Made by a program: the position numbers and the translations under genes. Source: Paenibacillus oenotherae (GTDB lineage Bacteria > Bacillota > Bacilli > Paenibacillales > Paenibacillaceae). From it: 64,000 nucleotides of DNA. The notes below the pieces were generated by a model. It was not told the origin of the DNA and did not search any database. It saw only the letters and a program-made list of their open reading frames with translations. Below are positions 35,760-43,536 of the stretch, in pieces (position 1 is the first letter of the stretch; each line of letters opens with the position of its first letter). The stretch is from contig NZ_JAHZIJ010000006.1 in assembly GCF_019443105.1 (NCBI RefSeq), forward strand, positions 62,001-126,000, given 5' to 3'.

Positions 35760-36816
35760 ACATACCCTCCTCGAATTTTTTAAGGGTAACTATAATTAAC
35801 ATCTTTACTTCGGAAGACTTCATCTCTATTGGAATCTCGTCCTCTATGTTAGCTGATATGAGGTCAACAATTTCGCGCTCATTATTCGGAAAATGCTCGA
35901 TATTTTGATTAATAAAATCTACGATGGATTTCTCGATTCTTTGCATTACCTTACTCTCAGGTAACAGAATAAGTATTTGATTTAGAGCTGAGTTTAGATC
36001 AACTTTCATTTTAAAGTTATCGCTATAATTAAGACTAATAAATTCCTTTGCCTTACTAATCGCTGTATCAGTATGATCTATATATTTTCGCAATAATTGC
36101 GTCAGTTCACTCCTAGAAATTCCTTTTCTCTTTAACAATTCATCATAGTCGATAATTCGTAATTCGTAAGAAGCCCTTGTAGATATCTCAGAGTATAGAA
36201 GTCTGTAAAGCGAATTAATTTTCTTAGCTTCTGAATTAAAAATCTCCTCAAAAAAAATTGACAGTTCACCTATCAAAGTTTTCTCTGGATTGATGAGATC
36301 CATGCTTGTTCTAATAAAGAAAGTATTTTTGAGATTAATTGTATTTGCCTTTTTCAATTCTTGAGTGACAGTGTCTTTTATCTTCGTAAAGGCTAGATTA
36401 TCAATGGATAAGAAATCTAATTTTTCAATATCAGTATGAACCTTGGCATTATCATTAAACGGAGCATTAGACACTAAAGCAACCAACACGTCATCATTCT
36501 CAGTACCCGTTTTACCATATTTCAATAAATATAGTTTTCCAAGTACAGAGTCGCCGGATTTGTTCGCTTTAATCAAATTATTAACTGTATATGTTCCATT
36601 ATCATTTTGAGTTTTTAATTGATAGAACTCGAATTGATTATCTTCAATGTGTAGTTCGACATCACATTTATAGTCAAAAACAGCAGTAAAATCCTTGCCA
36701 CTTTTATAGATTTCGAATATTCTCTTTAATCCCCAGAGTAATTCATTTCTGAATCTATTTTTAGATAAAGACCCTGAAAGGTCATATGGTAAATTCATAT
36801 AATCCGCTATCGACAA
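35740..36816 (-). CDS. DUF4297/Cap4-type nuclease (LmuA-like effector)
   Basis: The N-terminal domain shows SGSLSKNRFRNELLWGL, FTAVFDYKCDVELHI and FEFYQLKT, the DUF4297/Cap4 pattern. In it the Asp/Glu and the Q-x-K form a PD-(D/E)xK endonuclease site. The remaining 200 residues are helical and probably contact the ATPase. I prefer the TTG at 36816 because GGAGGGA lies five bases before it, giving about 358 residues. A longer start at 36864 has no good ribosome site. As partner of an SMC-like ATPase it is likely a DNA-cutting effector against phage or plasmid. It is AT-rich and probably acquired. Confidence 0.8.
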   Translation of the reverse strand: MSIADYMNLPYDLSGSLSKNRFRNELLWGLKRIFEIYKSGKDFTAVFDYKCDVELHIEDNQFEFYQLKTQNDNGTYTVNNLIKANKSGDSVLGKLYLLKYGKTGTENDDVLVALVSNAPFNDNAKVHTDIEKLDFLSIDNLAFTKIKDTVTQELKKANTINLKNTFFIRTSMDLINPEKTLIGELSIFFEEIFNSEAKKINSLYRLLYSEISTRASYELRIIDYDELLKRKGISRSELTQLLRKYIDHTDTAISKAKEFISLNYSDNFKMKVDLNSALNQILILLPESKVMQRIEKSIVDFINQNIEHFPNNEREIVDLISANIEDEIPIEMKSSEVKMLIIVTLKKFEEGMYEKPNY

Positions 36817-36931
36817 ACCATTCCCTCCAATCTTTGTCATGAATATATAGGAAATTGGCAACAATTACACATCATGCTTCCTTATTCTAACACGCGATGC
36901 GAAGCGGTTAAATACGATTCTGCTGATAAAA

Positions 36932-36970
36932 GAAAGAAGCGCGAGAGGAATGACCCGCGCTTTCTGTTTT
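36932..36970 (-). terminator. Terminator between the PIN gene and the nuclease operon
   Basis: GAAAGAAGCGCG (36932-36943) pairs, with a two-base bulge, with CGCGCTTTC around 36956-36964. T-runs flank both sides. It separates the leftward PIN-domain unit from the nuclease/ATPase unit. Confidence 0.6.
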
Positions 36971-36985
36971 TTTGCATATAACAGA

Positions 36986-38527
36986 TCAGTCATCGCACTC
37001 ACTGCATTTAGCACCACTTAACGTATGTAGCGGGAATAAACAACCACAACCGGAACATATGTCATAAAGTGACAAATGGTTGTCACAAACACCCTCACCA
37101 CTATTCGTCTGATAAACTGCGCTCTTACTACAATGGATACATCCCTCGTAAAAATCTCCGTGACCATCAGTATCGTCATCATCGTCATCACGCTCTACAT
37201 CACAATCAATAACGTTAAAACCACCAACGTTTATTTTGACGCTTGAATCGTCATATACAATTTCTTCATTTTCATCAAGGTCTTCTTCCCCACCGTCTTC
37301 TGTAGATACGACCAAGAAAGAAATGGAGAATGACCCTTGAATCGTACAAACACCTGAACCATAGTGGACACTTTCTCTTCCATATGAGTTCGCACTAATC
37401 GATATTTCGACATTTTTCTCAAAGACGCCTTGAATGAAAACCTCATTCTCTACCATCTCAACAGATTCTATCTCTAAAACCCTATACTGTCCCTCATATG
37501 AATCTACATCAACATCAGACAGTGGATCGTCTATGTATTCCTGCAAATCCCCACTATGGATAAAGTGTGCTGTCAAATCCATTTTCGAATCCAATACCTC
37601 TTGCCATTCACAATTCTGAAACACTTCGTCTGCGTAATCAATAGCATTCATTTCAATAAATGCTAAAGTGTTATCGACTTTATTAATTCGAGAATTATAA
37701 GCAATGAAATTATTAAAAGTGACCATCATAAAGTCTCTTTCAGTAATTTCTTTAAATTCTTTAATTAACTCCCGTCTTGATTCAACAGGTACTTCATCTT
37801 TCCCCTCTAACTCCCACCAATCACCCTTTACATCCCGTGTAACAAATATTACATCTCGACCTGTAATTTTAGCGTGTAACAATACTTGCTTCCATAATAT
37901 CAAATCTCCAAACTTTTTCCGTCTAGTCGGATCATCCCTATCTTTTACAGAATCTTCAAATCCAGGGGGTAAAAGATGCTCGTAACGAAGTTTTCCCTCA
38001 GCATATATGTTTAGAAGTTCAGCTTGAGTGAAAATAGCCCCCACTTTACCCTCACTAGCAAGTTGTTCGATATATCCCTTCGTCTCATCTTTCCTAAGAG
38101 ACTCTTTGTCTTTGTCAATTTCAGGCTGAATATCTTTTTCGTATTGCTCATATACGGCCTTCATGTTGGCAATAATATCCGCCAGATCATTTTTTAGCTT
38201 TCCTACCAAAGGATACTTAAACTCGAGAGCTTTGACGAAAATGCCATCGGTTGTGTTTTTTGTGTTCTCGACCAAACTGTTTATTTCTTTTCTGATTTTT
38301 ATGTACTTACCAAACCCACTATCTCTTTCTTTATCGCAATGACGTAAAAACTCTTCGTAAACTTGATAAGGAACAAAAGTAAAATCAGTCTTATCTTTAA
38401 ACGCTTTAAGTATTTGATCCCTTGCGTCAGGCGTAAGTCGATATGGTTGCAAATAGACGTTCGTATCAAATACAAAAATCGGATCGCTTTCAATAAATTT
38501 TTTATAATTATCGAAACTGTCTCTCAT
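36986..38527 (-). CDS. PIN-domain protein with C-terminal zinc motifs
   Basis: Residues 1 to about 290 form a PIN_8/DUF4935-like nuclease. FVFDTNVYLQPYR provides the first Asp, VYEEFLRHCD the Glu, and IFVTRDVKGDWW the later Asp of the RNase active site. A central beta-rich domain follows. An acidic DDDDDDTD stretch then precedes a tail with four CxxC pairs (CIHC, CDNH, CSGCGC, CSECDD), probably zinc ribbons. The 513-residue length is far above simple PIN toxins, and no antitoxin gene is adjacent. It lies beside the SMC/nuclease operon, suggesting a second defence or toxin gene. A G-AAGTGAG ribosome site precedes the ATG. Confidence 0.75.
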   Translation of the reverse strand: MRDSFDNYKKFIESDPIFVFDTNVYLQPYRLTPDARDQILKAFKDKTDFTFVPYQVYEEFLRHCDKERDSGFGKYIKIRKEINSLVENTKNTTDGIFVKALEFKYPLVGKLKNDLADIIANMKAVYEQYEKDIQPEIDKDKESLRKDETKGYIEQLASEGKVGAIFTQAELLNIYAEGKLRYEHLLPPGFEDSVKDRDDPTRRKKFGDLILWKQVLLHAKITGRDVIFVTRDVKGDWWELEGKDEVPVESRRELIKEFKEITERDFMMVTFNNFIAYNSRINKVDNTLAFIEMNAIDYADEVFQNCEWQEVLDSKMDLTAHFIHSGDLQEYIDDPLSDVDVDSYEGQYRVLEIESVEMVENEVFIQGVFEKNVEISISANSYGRESVHYGSGVCTIQGSFSISFLVVSTEDGGEEDLDENEEIVYDDSSVKINVGGFNVIDCDVERDDDDDDTDGHGDFYEGCIHCSKSAVYQTNSGEGVCDNHLSLYDICSGCGCLFPLHTLSGAKCSECDD

Positions 38528-38658
38528 GAGTTAGTTCTCACTTCCTATATTAAATGTAGTTAAATTATACCATCTCAGTATGCCTCATACAACACATTGA
38601 CCCCTGCGGCCAAGTACACGAGTTTATTCGAACCACTCCTATAAAAAATAAGTTTGAA

Positions 38659-38684
38659 AAAGCCGCCATTGGCAGCTTTGATTT
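38659..38684 (-). terminator. Terminator after the small leftward remnant
   Basis: On the minus strand AAAGCTGCC and GGCGGCTTT form a nine-pair stem with a three-base loop, followed by TTC. It sits just beyond the stop of the open frame at 38693. Confidence 0.65.
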
Positions 38685-38692
38685 TAGAATTA

Positions 38693-38899
38693 TCAATTTG
38701 AAGGAAATGTTGCATCTAGCTCATTCTTTACAGCCCAATGTACTAATGTAGTACTATCCACGGTTTGCTGACAATGTAAGCTATTCAGAAAGGATACAAG
38801 AACACCTCTCAATCGGGAACAGACACCATTTACTTTAAGTTCACCATTATGTTTGCGGCATACAAAACAATCAATTGAAGACATCATTTTAGTATCCAC
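38693..38899 (-). pseudogene. Chimeric remnant: HIT-like start joined to an RCC1-neighbour-like tail
   Basis: The 60-68 residue frame begins with IDCFVCRKHNGELKVNG, which resembles the N-terminus of HIT-family nucleotide hydrolases, and then loses any similarity. Its end, VHWAVKNELDA, recurs in another frame directly downstream of the RCC1-repeat gene (near 56290), where it reads VHGAVKNKLDA. Both places are followed by a terminator. The frame therefore looks like a fusion of two decayed pieces rather than a functional gene, though a small expressed protein cannot be excluded. Confidence 0.5.
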
Positions 38900-38940
38900 T
38901 CCCTTATCCTTATCCTCAATCTAAAATCAAAATAAAAAAA

Positions 38941-39078
38941 CCTACTGCCTACAAAGTCTCCCTGCTCGGCATCTTCGTCTTTTTGAGCCTCTTCAATGGT
39001 GGCAAAGAGCGTATGGATCTTCTCCTGTAACCGCGCCTTGTGCTTCACGACCGCTTTGCCCCGGTCCAGCCCCTAACA
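38941..39078 (-). pseudogene. Fragment of an IS1182-like transposase
   Basis: The minus strand can be read as about 45 residues including KHKARLQEKIHTLFATIEEA and a following acidic DEDAEQGDF. This resembles the region after the DGT motif of IS1182-family transposases. There is no start, no terminal repeat and no catalytic part, so only a scrap of the element remains. It marks past mobile-element activity at the edge of the AT-rich island. The family call rests on memory of the motif. Confidence 0.5.
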
Positions 39079-39129
39079 ATCCCAAGCCCCTCCTGCTTTG
39101 GGGATTTTAAAATCGATTTTACACAAAAC

Positions 39130-39158
39130 TTGCAATTTGCAAATATAAATGCTATAAC
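39130..39158 (+). promoter_or_regulatory. marR-type gene promoter with overlapping operator
   Basis: TTGCAA (39130-39135), 17 bases and TATAAC (39153-39158) form a good promoter. The -35 lies inside the inverted repeat TTGCA-ATT-TGCAA (39130-39142). The same repeat type occurs before the next gene, so the MarR-like protein probably represses both. Confidence 0.65.
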
Positions 39159-39179
39159 TTTCTCCAGGAGGTTATGCAA

Positions 39180-39629
39180 ATGGAAAATGTGAGGAATATG
39201 TTTCAAATCATGTCCCGAAATTTTGGGTTATTAAGTGAACAATGCTGTGATTCCTGTTGCGGCCAAGAGGTATCACTTGTACAAAGTCATATTCTCTATG
39301 AAATTAATCGTCAACATAATCCCTCCATGCAGGACATTGCAGTCGCTCTTGGTATGGACATCACCACTTTCAGCAGACAAGTAAAAACCTTGACTGATAA
39401 GGGATTTATTAAGAAATCCCCCCATCCTTCTGATCAACGGATCACTATATTATCACTAACACCTGAGGGATTAACCGTTGAAAATGCAATTAACCTTACC
39501 GTTAATACTCAACTCAATGGCGTCCTGTCAACAATGAGTGAATTTGAACGTGAAACGGTACTTCGCTCTATTCAATTGTTTAATGATGCTATGAAAAGAT
39601 CAGCAACATGTTGTGTGCCTCCAAAATAA
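39180..39629 (+). CDS. MarR-family regulator with paired cysteines
   Basis: The ATG at 39180 lies eight bases after CAGGAGG; an ATG at 39174 is too close to it. The 149-residue protein has a winged helix-turn-helix (MQDIAVALGMDITTFSRQ) and a wing (KKSPHPSDQRITILSLTPEG) of the MarR type. It contains an unusual QCCDSCCGQ near residue 22 and TCCVPP at the C-terminus. Vicinal cysteines suggest sensing of a thiol-reactive ligand such as arsenite, another soft metal or an oxidant. It probably controls itself and the flavoprotein downstream through TTGCA-N3-TGCAA sites. Confidence 0.85.
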   Translation: MENVRNMFQIMSRNFGLLSEQCCDSCCGQEVSLVQSHILYEINRQHNPSMQDIAVALGMDITTFSRQVKTLTDKGFIKKSPHPSDQRITILSLTPEGLTVENAINLTVNTQLNGVLSTMSEFERETVLRSIQLFNDAMKRSATCCVPPK

Positions 39630-39654
39630 TGGAGGCTTACATTTTACTATATAC

Positions 39655-39667
39655 TTGCATAATGCAA
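39655..39667. promoter_or_regulatory. Second MarR-type operator
   Basis: TTGCA-TAA-TGCAA repeats the arms of the site at 39130-39142 exactly, with a different centre. It overlaps the end of a -10-like TATACT (39650-39655) upstream of the flavoprotein gene, as expected for a repressor. Confidence 0.65.
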
Positions 39668-39690
39668 ATAAATTTAAGGAGGAAATAAGA

Positions 39691-41067
39691 ATGAAAACCC
39701 AATTACCAACAGCAATTATCGGTGGCGGACCAGTAGCATTGGCTGCTGCTGCACAACTTGTAAAGAGAAACATGCCTTTTGTTTTATTCGAAAGAGGCAC
39801 TCATATCGCATCCTCTGTATTTAGTTGGAAACATGTAAGGATGTTCTCCCCTTGGGAATTTAACATAGATACAGCTGCTAAGGAGCTCCTTTTGGAGTCT
39901 GGGTGGCAAGCTCCAGCAAAAGATCACATACCCACGGGACTAGAATTAGTTAATGAGTATCTTCTACCGCTATCCCAGCTAAAACAATTACAACCCTTTA
40001 TTCATCTTCAATCATTGGTTAAAGCAGTGTATCGAAAAGGTTTTGATAAAATGAAATCAGCCGGCCGGGATCTTGCAGCCTTTATTATTGAATATGAGCA
40101 GAACGGTATGTTATTGCGCAAAGAGGCTTCAGCTGTCATTGATGCAACTGGAACATGGCTCACTCCCAACCCGATGAGTACAAGCGGGCATCCTGCTGAA
40201 GGCGAGTCCCATAATAAAAATCACATTCATTATGGTATTCCAGATATTTTGGGTTCAGCTAAAGAACGGTATGCGGGGAAAAACATTGTTGTTGTAGGCA
40301 GTGGTCACTCGGCAATTCAATCACTCACTTTGTTAAATGAGTTGAAATTGGAGATTCCAGAAACAACAATCCATTGGGTGCTTAGAAAGCAAAAAGTTTC
40401 GGACGCTTTTGGAGGCGGAGAAAATGACGGGTTACCGGCACGAGGAGCACTTGGTACCCGCGCTAACCAATATGTACAACAAGGCAATGTACTGGTTCAC
40501 ACCCCATTTCTTATTGATCAACTTAAGAAAGAATCAGACATCCTGTCTCTACATGGTACCAAATTAGATCAGCCATACTCTATTGATAATATCGATGAGG
40601 TTATTGTGGCAACGGGGGCAAGACCTGATTTCTCGTTCCTTTCAGAATTGCGATACGAAGCGGATACAGCTGTGGAATCCGTCCCACAACTTGCTGACTT
40701 GATTGATCCCAATATTCACAGCTGCGGGACTGTACGCCCTCATGGTGAAGCGGAACTGCGTCAGCCGGAAAAGGACTTTTATATCGTGGGATCAAAAAGT
40801 TACGGTCGAGCTCCGACGTTCCTGCTGGCTACGGGCTATGAACAAGTCCGCAGTGTTGTTGCTGCCTTAGCAGGTGATTTTTTAGCAGCTCGTGAAGTGC
40901 AGCTTCATCTACCGGAGACTGGCGTTTGCTCAGTGTCCAGGCCAACAGAAATAAGTGATACCAGCAACAGTTGCTGCACGTCTGCCCTGAACAAGATGCA
41001 TATTCGGCCAATTTCTGCAACAAGTATTAATAGTGGCTGCTGCAGTTCAAATCATGCGTCTATATGA
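39691..41067 (+). CDS. FAD/NAD(P)-dependent monooxygenase-like flavoprotein (ArsO-like)
   Basis: ATG 39691 is eight bases after AAGGAGG and gives 458 residues. An N-terminal FAD motif (AIIGGGPVALAAAAQL), a central NADPH motif (IVVVGSGHSAIQS) and IVATGARPDFSF identify a flavin-containing monooxygenase/thioredoxin-reductase-like oxidoreductase. The C-terminal 45 residues are an added tail with two CC pairs (NSCCTS and SGCCSS). With the Cys-rich MarR regulator this suggests handling of arsenicals or other thiol-binding compounds, like ArsO in ars operons. No other ars gene is adjacent; ACR3 lies 12 kb away. Confidence 0.75.
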   Translation: MKTQLPTAIIGGGPVALAAAAQLVKRNMPFVLFERGTHIASSVFSWKHVRMFSPWEFNIDTAAKELLLESGWQAPAKDHIPTGLELVNEYLLPLSQLKQLQPFIHLQSLVKAVYRKGFDKMKSAGRDLAAFIIEYEQNGMLLRKEASAVIDATGTWLTPNPMSTSGHPAEGESHNKNHIHYGIPDILGSAKERYAGKNIVVVGSGHSAIQSLTLLNELKLEIPETTIHWVLRKQKVSDAFGGGENDGLPARGALGTRANQYVQQGNVLVHTPFLIDQLKKESDILSLHGTKLDQPYSIDNIDEVIVATGARPDFSFLSELRYEADTAVESVPQLADLIDPNIHSCGTVRPHGEAELRQPEKDFYIVGSKSYGRAPTFLLATGYEQVRSVVAALAGDFLAAREVQLHLPETGVCSVSRPTEISDTSNSCCTSALNKMHIRPISATSINSGCCSSNHASI

Positions 41068-41125
41068 ATCTCATTGAACATCTCTGACGCAAGAAAGATT
41101 TTTGAAATCCACAATATAATAAAAA

Positions 41126-41168
41126 GAGGCAAGTAATCATTATTCTCATGATTTACTTGCCTCCTTTT
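41126..41168 (+). terminator. Terminator after the flavoprotein gene
   Basis: GAGGCAAGTAA and TTACTTGCCTC form an eleven-pair stem between 41126 and 41163, followed by CTTTTG. On the minus strand it is preceded by a T-run as well, so it could act in both directions. Confidence 0.75.
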
Positions 41169-41249
41169 GTTCAGTTCTCCCATGTCTTGCACCTAAAAGA
41201 AAGATTATCAATACTCCTTGTTGTAATTATGCAGGGGGTTCATCCCTTA

Positions 41250-42248
41250 TTAGCTATGCCGCGCGGCATAGTTGTCGAGATTTCGCAGAAACGTACCGAT
41301 CCTCCTTTCAGATGACAGCGCCCATTGCAGCCTTTGCTTCGTTAAGGGGAGTCTTTTAAAGGGAGACAGCACCAGGTAAGTACTAAGCGGGAACCGCAAC
41401 CATATACGGATTAGCTTATAATCGGTTCTACTCAGTTTTGCGACTTGACGGTAACCGTTTAGAATCGCCCTGGCGATCCTGAAATCCCACTGATAGTCTT
41501 TGCATGAATTGTAAATGACCCTGTACAAATCATAGGCGCGCAAATCCACATGCAGCGTTTCGAAGTCAATGAGGCGGGTTCCTTTGGCGTTCATGATAAA
41601 ATTACTCGGCCCACCATCGCCGTGACACAACACACCGTGTGTCCGCGGATGATTGCGGTACGAGAAATATCCGCTGCTCCGGAGCAGCGCTCTCGACTCG
41701 GCTGCATACCGTAAAAATTCCTTGCCATGGCGCTGGATGAAACGGTTAATCACCGTACTGCCGAAGCCGTTCCTGTTCGCTTTGGCTATTTTGTTTTGCA
41801 AATACCGCTGCCGTGCTTGAAGCGTTTGGGGCCATGTACGAATCTGGCTATAGGCGAAATATCCCCTAAGTCCGTCGCGTCCGGCCGTATGAAGCCGGCC
41901 CAATGCGATACCGCATGCCCGCATGTCGCCTAAAGAACGGGGAGAAGGCATTCTCCCGGCAATCCAGGGAGTCAACACGTAAAGCTCATTTTTAGGAGAT
42001 GTGGCGTAAAGTTTGCTCCCTATCGACGTTTGCGGATTACGCCAGACAAGCCGAAGCCCCTTATTATTGCAACGCAGAAGCATACGATCGATCCACTTCA
42101 GTCGCGCAAGCGGCCTTGGCATTCGTTTCAGGCTGTAGGTTCGCCCATTTTGGGCAATAATCCGGAATATCCCTTTACGGATTTGTTTATGCCCCACTAT
42201 CTTAATCCCAAACTGTCTTGCGATATGGGAAACCAATTCTTGACTCAT
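41250..42248 (-). CDS. CotS-family spore coat kinase-like protein
   Basis: The 332-residue protein has the aminoglycoside-phosphotransferase fold. A catalytic HGDGGPSNF and a DFETLHVD metal-binding motif lie in the second half. The CotS/CotI/YutH family has this fold and sits in the spore coat. The start chosen (ATG 42248) overlaps the stop of the glycosyltransferase gene before it (ATGA). This reproduces the cotSA-cotS coupling of Bacillus subtilis. The N-terminal part is rich in Arg and Lys. It probably acts in the mother cell on coat polysaccharide. Confidence 0.8.
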   Translation of the reverse strand: MSQELVSHIARQFGIKIVGHKQIRKGIFRIIAQNGRTYSLKRMPRPLARLKWIDRMLLRCNNKGLRLVWRNPQTSIGSKLYATSPKNELYVLTPWIAGRMPSPRSLGDMRACGIALGRLHTAGRDGLRGYFAYSQIRTWPQTLQARQRYLQNKIAKANRNGFGSTVINRFIQRHGKEFLRYAAESRALLRSSGYFSYRNHPRTHGVLCHGDGGPSNFIMNAKGTRLIDFETLHVDLRAYDLYRVIYNSCKDYQWDFRIARAILNGYRQVAKLSRTDYKLIRIWLRFPLSTYLVLSPFKRLPLTKQRLQWALSSERRIGTFLRNLDNYAARHS

Positions 42249-43375
42249 GGCGTCCTCGCTTTCTTCAAGCCCCAAAACAACGACTTGTAGCGCTGTGCGA
42301 TTTTTGGCCATCTATAGCGGGCAGCGGTAGCTTTTGCGTTAAGCCGCCTCCTCTTTGTGCTTATCTTGTTTACCCACATAGCGGCAATGGCCCGGGCGAT
42401 GGATGGTCCATTTATGGAATGAATAATTTGCGCATTCCGGTTATTTACAAATTCCTTTAGCCCGCCTGACAAGGTCGATACTAGCGGCACCCCGTTCGCC
42501 ATCGCCTCCAGCGCCACAAGACAAAACGATTCTTTTTCGCTCGGCACTATGACGGCGCCATGGGATGCGTACATGCGTTGAATCGCATTGTGCGGGCGGC
42601 TGCCCAACCAGCGGATGCGCCGTGATACGCCAAGCTGCTTGGCAAAGGCGCGCAAATGGTTCATATAGCTTTTCTTACCGCTGCCTACAACGGTTAAACG
42701 AACATTTTTGTGGGAATTGGATAATAAAGCGATGGCTTTGATTAAAGGTTTTATGCCTTTTGACGGAATAAGTCTGCCAACGAAGAGCAAATGCTTAGGG
42801 TTACCGCCCGTGCGTCTTGAAACGGAATTCACTCCGTGCGGAATGACGGCAAAACGGCCTTGGTCGCCGCCATATGACCGCCTGACCGCCCCCGCTTGCC
42901 ATCTGCTTGGAACGACAATCTTCCTGGCTCCGCGAATTAATTTGGCTTGATTTTTTCCGGGTATTGAATGAATCCCTTCTGAAGCGTTTGAATGGCAAGT
43001 ATATACAATGGGGATGCGAAATTTGTTCTTGGCCGCAGCTGCTGCATCGGCAAATTCTGTGCTGTGAACATGGATCAGATCCGGTTTGCCCGAACCTGCG
43101 GCTTCCGCCGCCCGTAAAACGGCATTGGCTTTGAAAGCACGTGCGGAATGACTAAAATATTGTTTATTTTTAGGCATCCTTACGATATGCATATTGCCAC
43201 CTGGTTTCGATACAACAAGTTTCCCGGATCTGCCGGTACATAAGACCTTGACCTTCACCCCAGCCCTGCTCAGCATTCTGCTCAGATGGGTTGCGACAAT
43301 TCCTAATCCTCCGACAATATTCGGTTGAAATTCGTTCGTCATGACCCATACTTTAAGGCTGCTGTTGCTTGCCAT
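42245..43375 (-). CDS. GT4 glycosyltransferase, CotSA-like
   Basis: The 376-residue enzyme has the two Rossmann domains of GT4 enzymes: NEFQPNIVGGLGIVATHL at the start, then HVHSTEFADAA, IPHGVNSVSRR and LLFVGRLIPSKGIKPLI. The sugar-nucleotide site is EKESFCLVALEAMANGVP. ATG 43375 follows AAGGAGGATA. With the CotS-like kinase overlapping its end it most likely builds spore-surface glycan. Basic residues are frequent, as in many coat proteins. Confidence 0.85.
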   Translation of the reverse strand: MASNSSLKVWVMTNEFQPNIVGGLGIVATHLSRMLSRAGVKVKVLCTGRSGKLVVSKPGGNMHIVRMPKNKQYFSHSARAFKANAVLRAAEAAGSGKPDLIHVHSTEFADAAAAAKNKFRIPIVYTCHSNASEGIHSIPGKNQAKLIRGARKIVVPSRWQAGAVRRSYGGDQGRFAVIPHGVNSVSRRTGGNPKHLLFVGRLIPSKGIKPLIKAIALLSNSHKNVRLTVVGSGKKSYMNHLRAFAKQLGVSRRIRWLGSRPHNAIQRMYASHGAVIVPSEKESFCLVALEAMANGVPLVSTLSGGLKEFVNNRNAQIIHSINGPSIARAIAAMWVNKISTKRRRLNAKATAARYRWPKIAQRYKSLFWGLKKARTP

Positions 43376-43536
43376 GAGTATCCTCCTTTTATCGCTTCCG
43401 AATATATTTATGAATCTGCGCAACGAAAGGTACGATAAAATTTGAAGGAAATGTAAACGTCATGGTCACAAAAAGATCGACGATCATAATGTATTAAGTC
43501 GAAGTTGTATTACGAGTTTACGGGAGGTCGCCAGAC

